This document shows, piece after piece, positions 25,846-34,446 of a stretch of DNA of 64,000 nucleotides. The DNA is from Flavobacteriaceae bacterium UBA6231. Its GTDB lineage: Bacteria > Bacteroidota > Bacteroidia > Flavobacteriales > Flavobacteriaceae. The stretch lies in the NCBI GenBank assembly GCA_002441545.1, contig DJWL01000200.1, positions 3,894 to 67,893 of the forward strand, in the 5' to 3' direction. Position 1 is the stretch's first letter; the number at the start of each line of letters is the position of its first letter. A program made the translations under genes and the position numbers. The notes under the pieces are model-generated. The model was not told the DNA's origin. It made no database searches and was given only the letters and a program-made list of their open reading frames with translations.

Positions 25846-27834
25846 ATGAAATTCAAAATCAAATCAGAATTTAGTCCTACAGGAGATCAGCCGCAAGCAA
25901 TTTCCCAACTTGTAAATGGTATTAATTCCAACGAAAAATACCAAACCTTACTTGGTGTTACAGGTTCTGGTAAAACATTTACAATAGCCAATGTTGTTCA
26001 AGAAGTTCAAAAACCAACCTTGGTTTTAGCACATAATAAAACCTTGGCAGCACAATTGTATTCTGAGTTTAAACAATTCTTTCCAGATAATGCAGTAGAA
26101 TATTTTGTTTCCTATTATGATTACTACCAACCAGAAGCCTATATTCCAGTAACTGGTGTTTACATAGAAAAGGATTTATCGATTAATGAAGAAATTGAAA
26201 AAATGAGGTTGAGCACTACCTCTTCCCTTCTTTCTGGTCGTCGTGATGTGATAGTAGTTGCTTCAGTATCTTGTTTGTATGGTATTGGGAATCCTGTGGA
26301 GTTTCAAAAAAATGTCATTTCGTTAGAACGTGACCAAGTCATTTCTAGAACCAAATTGTTGCACCGTTTAGTTCAAACTTTATATTCAAGAACCGAAGGA
26401 GAATTTAATCATGGAAACTTTAGAATAAAAGGAGATACTGTTGATATTTTTCCAAGTTACGCTGATGATGCCTTTAGAATCCATTTTTTTGGTGACGAAA
26501 TAGAAGATATTGAATCATTCAATATTCAAACGAATCAAATCATTGAAAAATACGACCGATTAAATATTTATCCTGCCAATATGTTTGTAACATCACCCGA
26601 TGTTTTGCAAAATGCCATAAAAGATATTCAAGATGATTTAGTAAAACAACATGATTATTTTAAAGAAATAGGTAAACATTTAGAAGCTAAACGCTTAAAA
26701 GAGCGCACCGAGTTTGACCTGGAAATGATTCGTGAATTGGGTTACTGTTCGGGCATAGAGAATTACTCCAGATATTTGGACGGCCGTCAAGCAGGTTCGC
26801 GTCCCTTCTGTTTATTGGATTATTTCCCCGAAGATTTTTTAATGGTTATTGATGAAAGCCATGTGACCATTTCGCAGGTCCACGCCATGTATGGAGGCGA
26901 TAGAAGCCGTAAAGAAAATTTGGTTGAGTATGGCTTTAGATTGCCAGCAGCGATGGATAATCGACCTTTAAAATTTGAGGAATTTGAAGCACTTCAAAAT
27001 CAAGTTATTTATGTGAGCGCTACGCCAGCAGATTATGAACTTCAAAAATCAGATGGTATTTATGTTGAACAGGTTATTCGCCCTACAGGATTATTAGACC
27101 CCGAAATTGAGGTCAAACCTAGCTTGAACCAAATTGATGATTTAATAGAGGAAATCCAGCAGCGTGTTGAAAAAGATGAGCGCACACTGGTAACGACGCT
27201 AACCAAACGTATGGCCGAAGAGTTGACCAAATATTTGGATAGAATCCAGATTAGATGCCGATATATTCACAGTGACGTTGATACATTGGAGCGTGTTGAA
27301 ATCATGCAGGATTTAAGAAAAGGCCTTTTTGATGTTTTGGTGGGCGTCAATCTCTTACGTGAAGGACTGGATTTACCGGAAGTCTCTTTGGTTGCCATTT
27401 TAGATGCCGATAAAGAAGGTTTTTTGCGTTCAGCTAGGTCATTAACACAAACCGTAGGTAGGGCCGCCAGAAACCTAAACGGAAAAGCTATTATGTATGC
27501 AGATAAGATAACTAATAGCATGCAAAAAACAATAGATGAGACAAATTACAGACGCGAAAAACAAATTGTCTATAACACAAAACATAATCTGATTCCAAAA
27601 GCTTTAAATAAAAGTTTAGATAATGCTTTATCAAAAAATTCTATAAGTACCTATAGTTATGAATTGGAAGCTTTAAAAGCGGCAGAACCTGAAAGTAAAT
27701 ACTTAACCAAACCCGAATTAGAGAAAAAAATCAGGGATAAACGAAAACTTATGGAAGAAGCAGCCAAAGCACTGGACTTTATTGTGGCGGCCAAACTGCG
27801 TGATGAGATCCGTGCCTTGCAAGAAAAACTTTAA
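25846..27834 (+). CDS. uvrB: UvrABC excinuclease subunit B
   Basis: 662 residues, full length. Walker A GVTGSGKTFT (37-46), beta-hairpin YYDYYQPEAYIP (about 92-103), helicase motif II DESHVT (about 339), RPTGLLDP (about 413), QTVGRAARN (about 538), and a C-terminal UVR motif ending AAKLRDEIRALQEKL (about 648-662). It loads at lesions with UvrA and positions UvrC for incision in nucleotide excision repair. Base composition differs along the gene: hand counts of G+C are 21/60 at 26041, 30/60 at 26701 and 28/60 at 27181. A second, divergent copy of its 3' tail lies at 35662-35724. Confidence 0.97.
   Translation: MKFKIKSEFSPTGDQPQAISQLVNGINSNEKYQTLLGVTGSGKTFTIANVVQEVQKPTLVLAHNKTLAAQLYSEFKQFFPDNAVEYFVSYYDYYQPEAYIPVTGVYIEKDLSINEEIEKMRLSTTSSLLSGRRDVIVVASVSCLYGIGNPVEFQKNVISLERDQVISRTKLLHRLVQTLYSRTEGEFNHGNFRIKGDTVDIFPSYADDAFRIHFFGDEIEDIESFNIQTNQIIEKYDRLNIYPANMFVTSPDVLQNAIKDIQDDLVKQHDYFKEIGKHLEAKRLKERTEFDLEMIRELGYCSGIENYSRYLDGRQAGSRPFCLLDYFPEDFLMVIDESHVTISQVHAMYGGDRSRKENLVEYGFRLPAAMDNRPLKFEEFEALQNQVIYVSATPADYELQKSDGIYVEQVIRPTGLLDPEIEVKPSLNQIDDLIEEIQQRVEKDERTLVTTLTKRMAEELTKYLDRIQIRCRYIHSDVDTLERVEIMQDLRKGLFDVLVGVNLLREGLDLPEVSLVAILDADKEGFLRSARSLTQTVGRAARNLNGKAIMYADKITNSMQKTIDETNYRREKQIVYNTKHNLIPKALNKSLDNALSKNSISTYSYELEALKAAEPESKYLTKPELEKKIRDKRKLMEEAAKALDFIVAAKLRDEIRALQEKL
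27787..27806 (+). repeat. 20-base direct repeat, left copy (inside uvrB UVR motif)
   Basis: GCGGCCAAACTGCGTGATGA is identical to 35662-35681; identity stops at both edges. It encodes AAKLRDE of the UVR motif, in the same reading frame in both places. Confidence 0.9.
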
Positions 27835-27862
27835 TTTTTTTTATTTTCATTTTTAAAAATGT

Positions 27863-27919
27863 GTAACTTTAATTAGTTACAATGCTACAATTAATAAACT
27901 AAAAAAAATTGTAGCATTG
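27863..27919. repeat. Nested inverted repeats between uvrB and the hybrid regulator
   Basis: CAATGCTACAATT (27880-27892) and AATTGTAGCATTG (27907-27919) are perfectly complementary (13-base arms, 14-base spacer), immediately preceded by GTAACT...AGTTAC (27863-27880). No T-run follows, so terminator function is doubtful; a regulator site or element end is possible. The motif lies 19 bases before the ATG of the regulator. Confidence 0.6.
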
Positions 27920-27937
27920 CCATTATAAGCCCTTTAA

Positions 27938-30829
27938 ATGAAAAAAATCGCCTCCATTTTATTCTTCATTCCTTTTTTGGCATTTTCCCAATCCGAAATC
28001 CAAATTGATTCTATAAGAAAGCGCATCACTTCTTCAAAATCTGATTCACTAAAAGCTATTGAATATTTAGAAATAGCCAACAGGCACATTCAAAAAGATT
28101 CTATTTTTAAGAACTTAAATTTAAGTCTTGAATTTGCAAGAAAGGCAAAAATTCCAAAATACATATCAAATTCAAGAGTTAATCTTTCTAATTGGTACAA
28201 TAATCATGTCTCAAAAAACGCATCCATTAATGAACATTTAAATGCTATTAAAGAATTAGAATCTTATAATTTTAAATCAGGTATTGCAAACCATTATATT
28301 CGTTTAGGATACCGTTATAATTCTACAAATCAAGATTCTGCTGATGTGTTTATCAGGAAAGGCGTTACAATAGCAAAAGAATCAAAAGATGACAACGTCA
28401 TTGTTACGGGATTATTAGCCTTAGGAAACAGAGCATTTTATGATTCTAAATTTGAAAAGGCATTAGAATATTATATAGAAGCTGAGACAATTTGTAATAA
28501 CAATACGCTTTTAAAACATTCAGTCAAACATGCTGGTGTGTTTGAGTACATTGGTTATGTTATGCAAAGGGCTAATCAGCATCAAAAAACTGTTTCCTAC
28601 TTTAAAAAAAGCTTGGCTATTTATGAGCAAAACGGAAATGAAAAAAGCATTATTAATATGCAAACTAATATTGCTGAACAATATTTTCAACTAAAAGATT
28701 ATAAAAGTGCTATTCCGTTGTTAAATAAAACCATTGCTTATAATAATACTTTAACTATTCAAAAAAATCATAATATTGGCGCGTATCTAAAAAGAGCATA
28801 TTGCTACGAAAAAACAAATGCTCCAGAACAAGCTGAAAAAGATTATTTAAAAGCTTTTGAACTATCTATGTTAGATCAAAACAAACACTATTTAAAGAAT
28901 AGTTTAATAAGTATTGCTAACTTTTATTTAAATCAAAAAAATTATGGTAAGGCTGAAATTTACTTTTTAGAGGCAGAAGTCATTGGTAAAAATGAAAATG
29001 ACAATGCTTTACTTGAAAAGGCATATAAAGGATTGGCTAATATAAAAGCTGCAGAAAAAGAATTTGAAGAGGCCTTAAAGTATGCATCTGAAGCCTCTAA
29101 AATGGATGAAATTGAAAAACAAACCAATCTTTCTGAAAAAATCATTGAACTTGAAACCAAATACCAATCCGAAAAAAAAGAACAGGAAATTGAACTCTTA
29201 AAAGCTAAAAACGAAGTTTCAGAAAAGCAAAAATATATCTACATTGCTATTGCGGGTTTACTATTATTAAGTGGATTGTTTTTATTTTTAGGATATAGAA
29301 ACAAACTCAAAATGGCACAAAAACTCAAAGAGCTAAACGAACTGAAATCTCGGTTTTTCGCCAATATCTCACATGAATTTAGAACGCCTTTAACCTTAAT
29401 TAAAAGTCCGGTACAGACTTTGAAAACTCTGGCAGATGCTTCACAACAAACCCAATTAGATCTCATAGAAAACAATTCCAGCCGCATGCTGGAACTGGTA
29501 GACCAACTGCTGGAACTTTCCAAAATTGATAGTGGTCATTTAAAGCTCATTTTGAAACAAGGTCATCTATCAGCTTTTTTAAATAGTATCGTCGAGCCTT
29601 TTATCTATCAATCAAAAGAGCTGCAAAAACCTTTAATTATTGACATTGAACAAACCTCTACAAATTTACTTTATGACAAAGATGTGATTGAAAAAATAGT
29701 AAGCAATTTACTCAGTAATGCTTTAAAATATGGTGATACCAATGAAAGCATACGGTTTGCATCCAAAATTGTGGACGGTAATTTGCAATTATCTGTAAGT
29801 AATAATAACAGTCATTTAACATCACAGGACCTTCCAAAACTGTTTGAACGTTTTTATCAAACCAACACAAGTAATGATGGCACCGGTATTGGGTTGGCTT
29901 TGGTAAAGGAATTGGTCCAGCTATATGAAGGCAAAATTGCCACCAACTTAGACAACCGTGAGCTTAGGTTTAAAGTAACGCTTCCATTACACCCCAACCT
30001 GAAGAATGCCCTCATTAGGCCAACACTTGGTGAAGTTGAAAATGAGAATGCAGAGGCCATTGAAAACAATAATGATCTGCCTATTTTATTGGTTGTTGAT
30101 GACCACCCGGATATTCGAACCGTTATCACTTCCATCTTTGAATCGGAATTTAGAGTGATAAACGCTAAAAACGGGAAAGAGGCCTTGGCTCTGGCACAAA
30201 AGGAAATTCCCGATTGCATTATATCTGATATTATGATGCCCGAAATAGATGGTTTTGAGTTTTCAAGAAAAATAAAAAGTAACGAACTCACTTCCTTTAT
30301 CCCCATTATATTAGTAACGGCAAAAACCTCAGATGCTGCTCATTTGGAAGCCTTACAAAGCACTGCCGATGCATACCTGACCAAACCTTTTAACCATGAG
30401 GTCTTAAAAGCCACGGTCAAACAACAGATACAGGAGCGCAAAAAGCTGCAAGTACTTTATAGTCAGGAATTGATTTTAAAACCTACTGAGGTATTTATTA
30501 ATTCAGTGGATGAAAAGTTTATCAATCGTTTACAAGAAGTCTTTCAACAGGAGTTAGCAAATACAGATTTTAATACAGAGATTTTTGCTAATAAGATGAA
30601 CATGAGCCGAATGCAATTGCACCGAAAATTGAAATCGTTATTTGGAATTTCAGCCACTGAGTTTGTGCGCAACGAGCGTTTAAAAACAGCTGCCGATTTG
30701 ATGAAAAACAAAAAACTATCCATTTCTGAGATTGCTTACGGTGTCGGGTTTAATGACCTGTATTATTTCTCAAAATGTTTTAAGGATTTATATAAAGTTG
30801 CGCCTTCAGAGTATCAAAAATCTTTATAA
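27938..30829 (+). CDS. Hybrid two-component regulator: TPR sensor, kinase, receiver, AraC domain
   Basis: 963 residues. Signal peptide (1-17), a periplasmic TPR solenoid (about 25-395), a coiled coil, one membrane helix (about 433-453), HisKA with NISHEFRTP (phospho-His about 479), HATPase (NLLSNALKYG, GTGIGLAL), a receiver domain (VVDDHPD about 717, phospho-Asp in SDIMMPEIDG about 765, TKPF) and a C-terminal AraC helix-turn-helix (about 875-963). It senses a periplasmic signal and binds DNA itself. The downstream lipoprotein operon is the likely target. G+C is 14/60 at 28681 (TPR) but 28/60 at 29461 (kinase), by hand count. Confidence 0.93.
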   Translation: MKKIASILFFIPFLAFSQSEIQIDSIRKRITSSKSDSLKAIEYLEIANRHIQKDSIFKNLNLSLEFARKAKIPKYISNSRVNLSNWYNNHVSKNASINEHLNAIKELESYNFKSGIANHYIRLGYRYNSTNQDSADVFIRKGVTIAKESKDDNVIVTGLLALGNRAFYDSKFEKALEYYIEAETICNNNTLLKHSVKHAGVFEYIGYVMQRANQHQKTVSYFKKSLAIYEQNGNEKSIINMQTNIAEQYFQLKDYKSAIPLLNKTIAYNNTLTIQKNHNIGAYLKRAYCYEKTNAPEQAEKDYLKAFELSMLDQNKHYLKNSLISIANFYLNQKNYGKAEIYFLEAEVIGKNENDNALLEKAYKGLANIKAAEKEFEEALKYASEASKMDEIEKQTNLSEKIIELETKYQSEKKEQEIELLKAKNEVSEKQKYIYIAIAGLLLLSGLFLFLGYRNKLKMAQKLKELNELKSRFFANISHEFRTPLTLIKSPVQTLKTLADASQQTQLDLIENNSSRMLELVDQLLELSKIDSGHLKLILKQGHLSAFLNSIVEPFIYQSKELQKPLIIDIEQTSTNLLYDKDVIEKIVSNLLSNALKYGDTNESIRFASKIVDGNLQLSVSNNNSHLTSQDLPKLFERFYQTNTSNDGTGIGLALVKELVQLYEGKIATNLDNRELRFKVTLPLHPNLKNALIRPTLGEVENENAEAIENNNDLPILLVVDDHPDIRTVITSIFESEFRVINAKNGKEALALAQKEIPDCIISDIMMPEIDGFEFSRKIKSNELTSFIPIILVTAKTSDAAHLEALQSTADAYLTKPFNHEVLKATVKQQIQERKKLQVLYSQELILKPTEVFINSVDEKFINRLQEVFQQELANTDFNTEIFANKMNMSRMQLHRKLKSLFGISATEFVRNERLKTAADLMKNKKLSISEIAYGVGFNDLYYFSKCFKDLYKVAPSEYQKSL

Positions 30830-30848
30830 CACAACACAAATATCTTTT

Positions 30849-30875
30849 AAAAGCCTCTGAAAATGAGGCTTTTTT
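30849..30875 (+). terminator. Intrinsic terminator after the hybrid regulator
   Basis: AAAAGCCTC (30849-30857) pairs with GAGGCTTTT (30865-30873), 7-base loop, T-run to 30875. It separates the regulator transcript from the following operon. Confidence 0.88.
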
Positions 30876-30881
30876 ATTGAT

Positions 30882-30912
30882 GTTACATCATTACATCTTT
30901 TGGTTACATAAT
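30882..30912 (+). promoter_or_regulatory. Direct-repeat boxes, candidate AraC-type operator
   Basis: GTTACATCAT (30882-30891) and GTTACATAAT (30903-30912) are 9/10 identical and start 21 bases apart, two helical turns, as expected for an AraC-family dimer. A third TTACAT lies at 30891-30896. They sit between the regulator's terminator and a -7-like box at 30939. A GTTACA is also present before the regulator gene (27876). Confidence 0.55.
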
Positions 30913-30938
30913 CACAAACACTTAGGTAGGCCACATTA

Positions 30939-30946
30939 TACTTTTG
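30939..30946 (+). promoter_or_regulatory. Candidate -7 box of the lipoprotein operon
   Basis: TACTTTTG fits TAnnTTTG, 30 bases before the ATG at 30976 and 27 bases downstream of the paired GTTACAT boxes, a geometry that suits an activator. Confidence 0.5.
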
Positions 30947-30975
30947 AGGTATCCCTAATAAATTGATAATGTGCC

Positions 30976-31131
30976 ATGACTAAAAAAAAGTTTCATTATG
31001 AAGCTTATTTGCATCAAATGCCCACGCAAAAAATAAGAATCAATATAGACAAATTAGATAGTGGGAATTATGAATTGAATATTGTACATAAAAATAAAAT
31101 CTTAAAAACAACAACTTTTAAAAAACAGTAA
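30976..31131 (+). CDS. 51-residue small protein of unknown function
   Basis: ATG at 30976, stop at 31129-31131, two bases before the next start codon. Very basic (many Lys), no signal peptide, with a pattern KIRINIDKLDSGNYELNIV then KILKTTTFKK, which looks like two or three short beta strands and resembles the end of a T9SS type A sorting domain without the upstream part. It is the first open frame after the candidate promoter and is tightly packed against the lipoprotein gene, which favours translation. It could also be a remnant of a sorting domain. Confidence 0.5.
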   Translation: MTKKKFHYEAYLHQMPTQKIRINIDKLDSGNYELNIVHKNKILKTTTFKKQ

Positions 31132-31133
31132 TT

Positions 31134-31619
31134 ATGAAAACACTCAAATCTATTTTATTTATGGCTATTGGAGTCCTACTCATGGCCTGTGACAATGATG
31201 ATGATTCAAATTCATTTGTTGATTTAAGCGCAGAAGAACTTTCGTATTCATTAGTATCACAAACCAATGCCACAACAGGTGTGGTAAGAATATCTGGCAA
31301 AATCAAAAACATTGGAAACACAAGATATTCATCAACCGCACAACAACAATATGCCGCCATTTATGAAAAACCATTAGGCACTTCTACCGAAACAGAATTA
31401 GGCACCTTAAACTTTACCAACTTAAACGCCGGTGAGGAAACCACCTTTTTCTTTGATAGAAACTGGGATATAGCTATAGAATTTCAACCAGAATTCATCT
31501 TAAGAATAGTGTTGGATCCAGATATTCTATTAGATGATAACGATGCTAATGACGACACAAATAGTGCGAATAACAGCATCACAATTCAAGGAAATGACAT
31601 TAATAACCTTTTTAATTAA
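31134..31619 (+). CDS. Surface lipoprotein of unknown function
   Basis: 161 residues. Lipoprotein signal with lipobox LMAC (Cys 19), followed by an Asp-rich DNDDDSN stretch like the lipoprotein export signal that sends Bacteroidota lipoproteins to the cell surface. The mature part is a single beta-rich domain of about 110 residues (VVRISGKIKNIGNTRY, GTLNFTNLNAGEETTFFFD) reminiscent of CARDB or Ig-like folds, ending in an Asp/Asn-rich tail. Followed six bases later by another lipoprotein gene. Function not recognised. Confidence 0.75.
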   Translation: MKTLKSILFMAIGVLLMACDNDDDSNSFVDLSAEELSYSLVSQTNATTGVVRISGKIKNIGNTRYSSTAQQQYAAIYEKPLGTSTETELGTLNFTNLNAGEETTFFFDRNWDIAIEFQPEFILRIVLDPDILLDDNDANDDTNSANNSITIQGNDINNLFN

Positions 31620-31625
31620 TAACCA

Positions 31626-32402
31626 ATGAACCCAAAATACCTCATTACCATCCTAGTTAGTTTATTCATATTGAATGCTTGCAGCAATGATGATGACTCA
31701 AATAAAGTGAGAATCAGTTTACTCAAAACAGTAGAGGTCACTTATCCGACATCTTCACTATCAAATTATATGCTTACTGTAGAATACAACAATGATAATA
31801 CCATCAATACTGTTGTAAAAAAACTTGCTGATAATTCTACATTCCGTTTTGCTTGCAGTTATAACGATACCAAAAAATTGGCAGCAGTTGGTATAGAAAG
31901 TCCAACAGGTTCCTCAAGAACCATTGAATTTCAATATACACCTCAAGATATTTTATTTAAAATAGAAGAACATATTGAAGGTAGTATCAACACTAATGAA
32001 ATCAACTATAATCCGGTTGAAAACTACTATTCATCATTAAACAAAACTTGGTTTTTTGATGATGCTAACAATTTTGAAGGTTACTTTTTTTCTGGAGAAG
32101 CACTCTACTCTTTAGAATTCAACAACTTAAAAGGGCTTGACAATTTACAAACCTACATCCCAATGCTTATTTATGAAACTCTTTCGGGGTTAGGATTTGC
32201 CTTTGATTTTAATAACCTTTCTTCCTATCAAATCACCAATAGCACTTTTGAAGAGCTTACTCCCGGCGGTATTACAGTAAACTACAGAAATGAACAAATT
32301 TTAAATACCGAGGGGCTTTTAGGTACAACCACAACCTACGTAAATGATGAAACCAGTATATTTTCTATCAAAACTTACACTTACGAAACCAAATTCCAAT
32401 AA
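31626..32402 (+). CDS. Surface lipoprotein of unknown function
   Basis: 258 residues. Lipobox LNAC (Cys 19) followed by SNDDDSN, a surface-export-like tail. The mature domain has repeated short beta hairpins such as MLTVEYNNDNTINTVVKK and RTIEFQYTPQDILFKIEE, the style of YD-repeat or beta-barrel-like Bacteroidota lipoproteins (DUF4595-like appearance). The specific family is uncertain. It lies in the same operon as the flanking lipoproteins (6 and 18 base gaps) and resembles the next gene in layout, so the two may be distant paralogues. Confidence 0.72.
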   Translation: MNPKYLITILVSLFILNACSNDDDSNKVRISLLKTVEVTYPTSSLSNYMLTVEYNNDNTINTVVKKLADNSTFRFACSYNDTKKLAAVGIESPTGSSRTIEFQYTPQDILFKIEEHIEGSINTNEINYNPVENYYSSLNKTWFFDDANNFEGYFFSGEALYSLEFNNLKGLDNLQTYIPMLIYETLSGLGFAFDFNNLSSYQITNSTFEELTPGGITVNYRNEQILNTEGLLGTTTTYVNDETSIFSIKTYTYETKFQ

Positions 32403-32420
32403 CATAAAACTCAAATCCTT

Positions 32421-33173
32421 ATGAAAGCACTCAAAATTATTACATCACTATTTTTAACATTGTTCATAGTATCATGTAGCAATGATGATGACAATGACCC
32501 AAAAGGCTATTTTCCAACACGCATAGAAAAGACCGATTTTACCAATGCCAATTTCAACAGAATCTATGATTTTGAGTACAATGCACAAAATCAAATAGCA
32601 TTAATTAGTATTGTATCACCAGATGGCGGAAACGTAACCTTTGAACATATATATACCAATGGGCTTTTGACCCAAATACTTGCTACAGGCGCAGGCACCT
32701 CTGATACTGTTTCACATGAGTTTGTGTATACCGCTTCTGGTATTTTATCATCGTATATTATTAATGATAACGGTAGTATAAACACTTATGCTATCAGTTA
32801 CAATGCTAGCACAAATGCTTATACTTTAACTGATGAAGGTGAGAATTACACCGTAGATTTTCATGAAAACAATGCTATCGATCAATATATTTTACCTGTT
32901 GGAACAATAGACATTCAATCAAATTTTGGGTCAAATGGTGTTTTTCAACATGTTGATGCTCAAATTGGCACACACTTACTTTTAGGACTATTTAATGGCG
33001 TTGATTTTTATTTTTTTAATTCTTACGAAGTTGAATCTGTATCCTTTGATGGCGATGTTTGGACTGTAAACAATACCCGAGATAGTAATAATCGTATCAA
33101 TGTAGTCAACTATTTACAAGGCGATACGAATGTAAGAGAACTACAAATTACTTACCAACAAAGAAACCTTTAA
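32421..33173 (+). CDS. Surface lipoprotein of unknown function
   Basis: 250 residues. Lipobox IVSC (Cys 19) followed by SNDDDNDP. Mature beta-rich domain with repeated YNAQNQIALISIVSPDG and YTASGILSSYIINDNG hairpins, like the preceding lipoprotein. Third lipoprotein in a row in the operon behind the hybrid regulator; 11 bases before the OmpA-family gene. Likely displayed on the surface and possibly interacting with the OmpA protein or a polymer; this is inference from position only. Confidence 0.72.
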   Translation: MKALKIITSLFLTLFIVSCSNDDDNDPKGYFPTRIEKTDFTNANFNRIYDFEYNAQNQIALISIVSPDGGNVTFEHIYTNGLLTQILATGAGTSDTVSHEFVYTASGILSSYIINDNGSINTYAISYNASTNAYTLTDEGENYTVDFHENNAIDQYILPVGTIDIQSNFGSNGVFQHVDAQIGTHLLLGLFNGVDFYFFNSYEVESVSFDGDVWTVNNTRDSNNRINVVNYLQGDTNVRELQITYQQRNL

Positions 33174-33183
33174 AAAAAACATC

Positions 33184-34446
33184 ATGAAAACAAGACATCT
33201 TTTATTACTGATTGCGCTTTTGGGCGTTTCATATGCCAACGCGCAAATTTTGGGCAAACTCAAAAAGAAAGCCGAAAAAGCAGCAGAACGCACCGTAGAA
33301 AGGCGTGTAGAGAAAGAAACCTCCAAAAAGACAGATGAAGTCTTGGACGAGGTTTTTGAAGAAAATGGGAAAAAGCCCCAAAAAGATAAAAATTCGACCT
33401 CAAAAGAAGAAAAATCCACTGGTTCAAGTTCAAGAAACAACGCGAACATTGTAACAGGTAGCCAATTTTTTCCTGATGGGACAATAGTGTTTGAAGAACA
33501 ATTTAAACAAGATGCACAAGGAGATTTTCCTGCCTATTGGGAAACAAATTCGGGTGGGGAAATCATTTTGGCCAATGGAAATAAAGCCTTACGGATGTAT
33601 CCAAACGGGACTTATATTACAAAAACAGGCAATCTCCCTGAAAATTATGCATTAGAGTTTGATTTGATTACTGATAACTTAGATTACAAAGGACTATCGG
33701 GTTCACAGTTTGGTGTTCATTTCTCCAATGAAAAAAGTCTGAACAAACCAAAATCGGGTGCCAAATTTGCCTTTTCACTTTGGAAAGGCTCTACAACCTG
33801 CAATCAGCTTTTGGTGGAAAGCTGGGGAAAAGTCAGCACCAAGATCAACAACAAGATTCCTTTTAAAATGCAAGATAAACTCAATACGTCAACCCATTTT
33901 ACCATGGTTGTAAATGGCCCAAGATTACGGGTTTATGTCAATAATGAAAAGACTATCGATTTGCCTTCATTTTTATCTGATAATCTAGGGAATTACATCC
34001 AGTTTTATTTAAAAGGCACAGACACCAATGAAAATCATATCGTGGCAATTTCTAACCTAAAAATCACACAAGAGGGTGAAGATATTCGCTCTAAAATTTT
34101 AAAAGGAGGCTTTTCCACAAACCAAATATTATTCGATTCGGGTTCGGATAAAATCAAAAAAGAATCATTTGAGATGATTGAAAAAATTGGCAAGGTCTTA
34201 CAAGACGACACATCCATGAAAATCAACATTATTGGGCACACCGATAGCGATGGAGATGCCGTAAAAAACATGACACTCTCAAAATCCAGGGCTGCAGCAG
34301 TCATGAATTATTTTATAGATAACATGGGAATTAATAAAAACAGGTTAATGTATCAAGGAAGAGGAGAAAATGAACCTGTTGCCAACAATTCTACCGCAGA
34401 AGGCAAAGCACAAAACAGACGCGTGGAATTTCAAGCTATCAAATAA
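33184..34446 (+). CDS. OmpA family protein with LamG-like middle domain
   Basis: 420 residues. Signal peptide (1-20), a Lys/Glu-rich coiled-coil linker (about 25-75), a beta-sandwich domain like LamG/concanavalin (about 95-295; TIVFEEQF, GDFPAYWETN, YALEFDLIT, HFTMVVNGPRLRVYVN) and an OmpA-like peptidoglycan-binding domain (about 305-418; ILFDSGSDKIK, IIGHTDSDGD, LSKSRAAAV, GRGENEPVA, NRRVEF). It would anchor to peptidoglycan in the periplasm and could carry a ligand-binding domain. The stop is directly followed by the start of the next gene, so the two are translationally linked. Confidence 0.85.
   Translation: MKTRHLLLLIALLGVSYANAQILGKLKKKAEKAAERTVERRVEKETSKKTDEVLDEVFEENGKKPQKDKNSTSKEEKSTGSSSRNNANIVTGSQFFPDGTIVFEEQFKQDAQGDFPAYWETNSGGEIILANGNKALRMYPNGTYITKTGNLPENYALEFDLITDNLDYKGLSGSQFGVHFSNEKSLNKPKSGAKFAFSLWKGSTTCNQLLVESWGKVSTKINNKIPFKMQDKLNTSTHFTMVVNGPRLRVYVNNEKTIDLPSFLSDNLGNYIQFYLKGTDTNENHIVAISNLKITQEGEDIRSKILKGGFSTNQILFDSGSDKIKKESFEMIEKIGKVLQDDTSMKINIIGHTDSDGDAVKNMTLSKSRAAAVMNYFIDNMGINKNRLMYQGRGENEPVANNSTAEGKAQNRRVEFQAIK

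Noticed and set aside
29857..30306. Leftward open frame of 149 codons opposite the receiver domain
   Set aside because: Shadow of the hybrid regulator coding strand; no motif and unusual Ser-rich composition typical of antisense frames.
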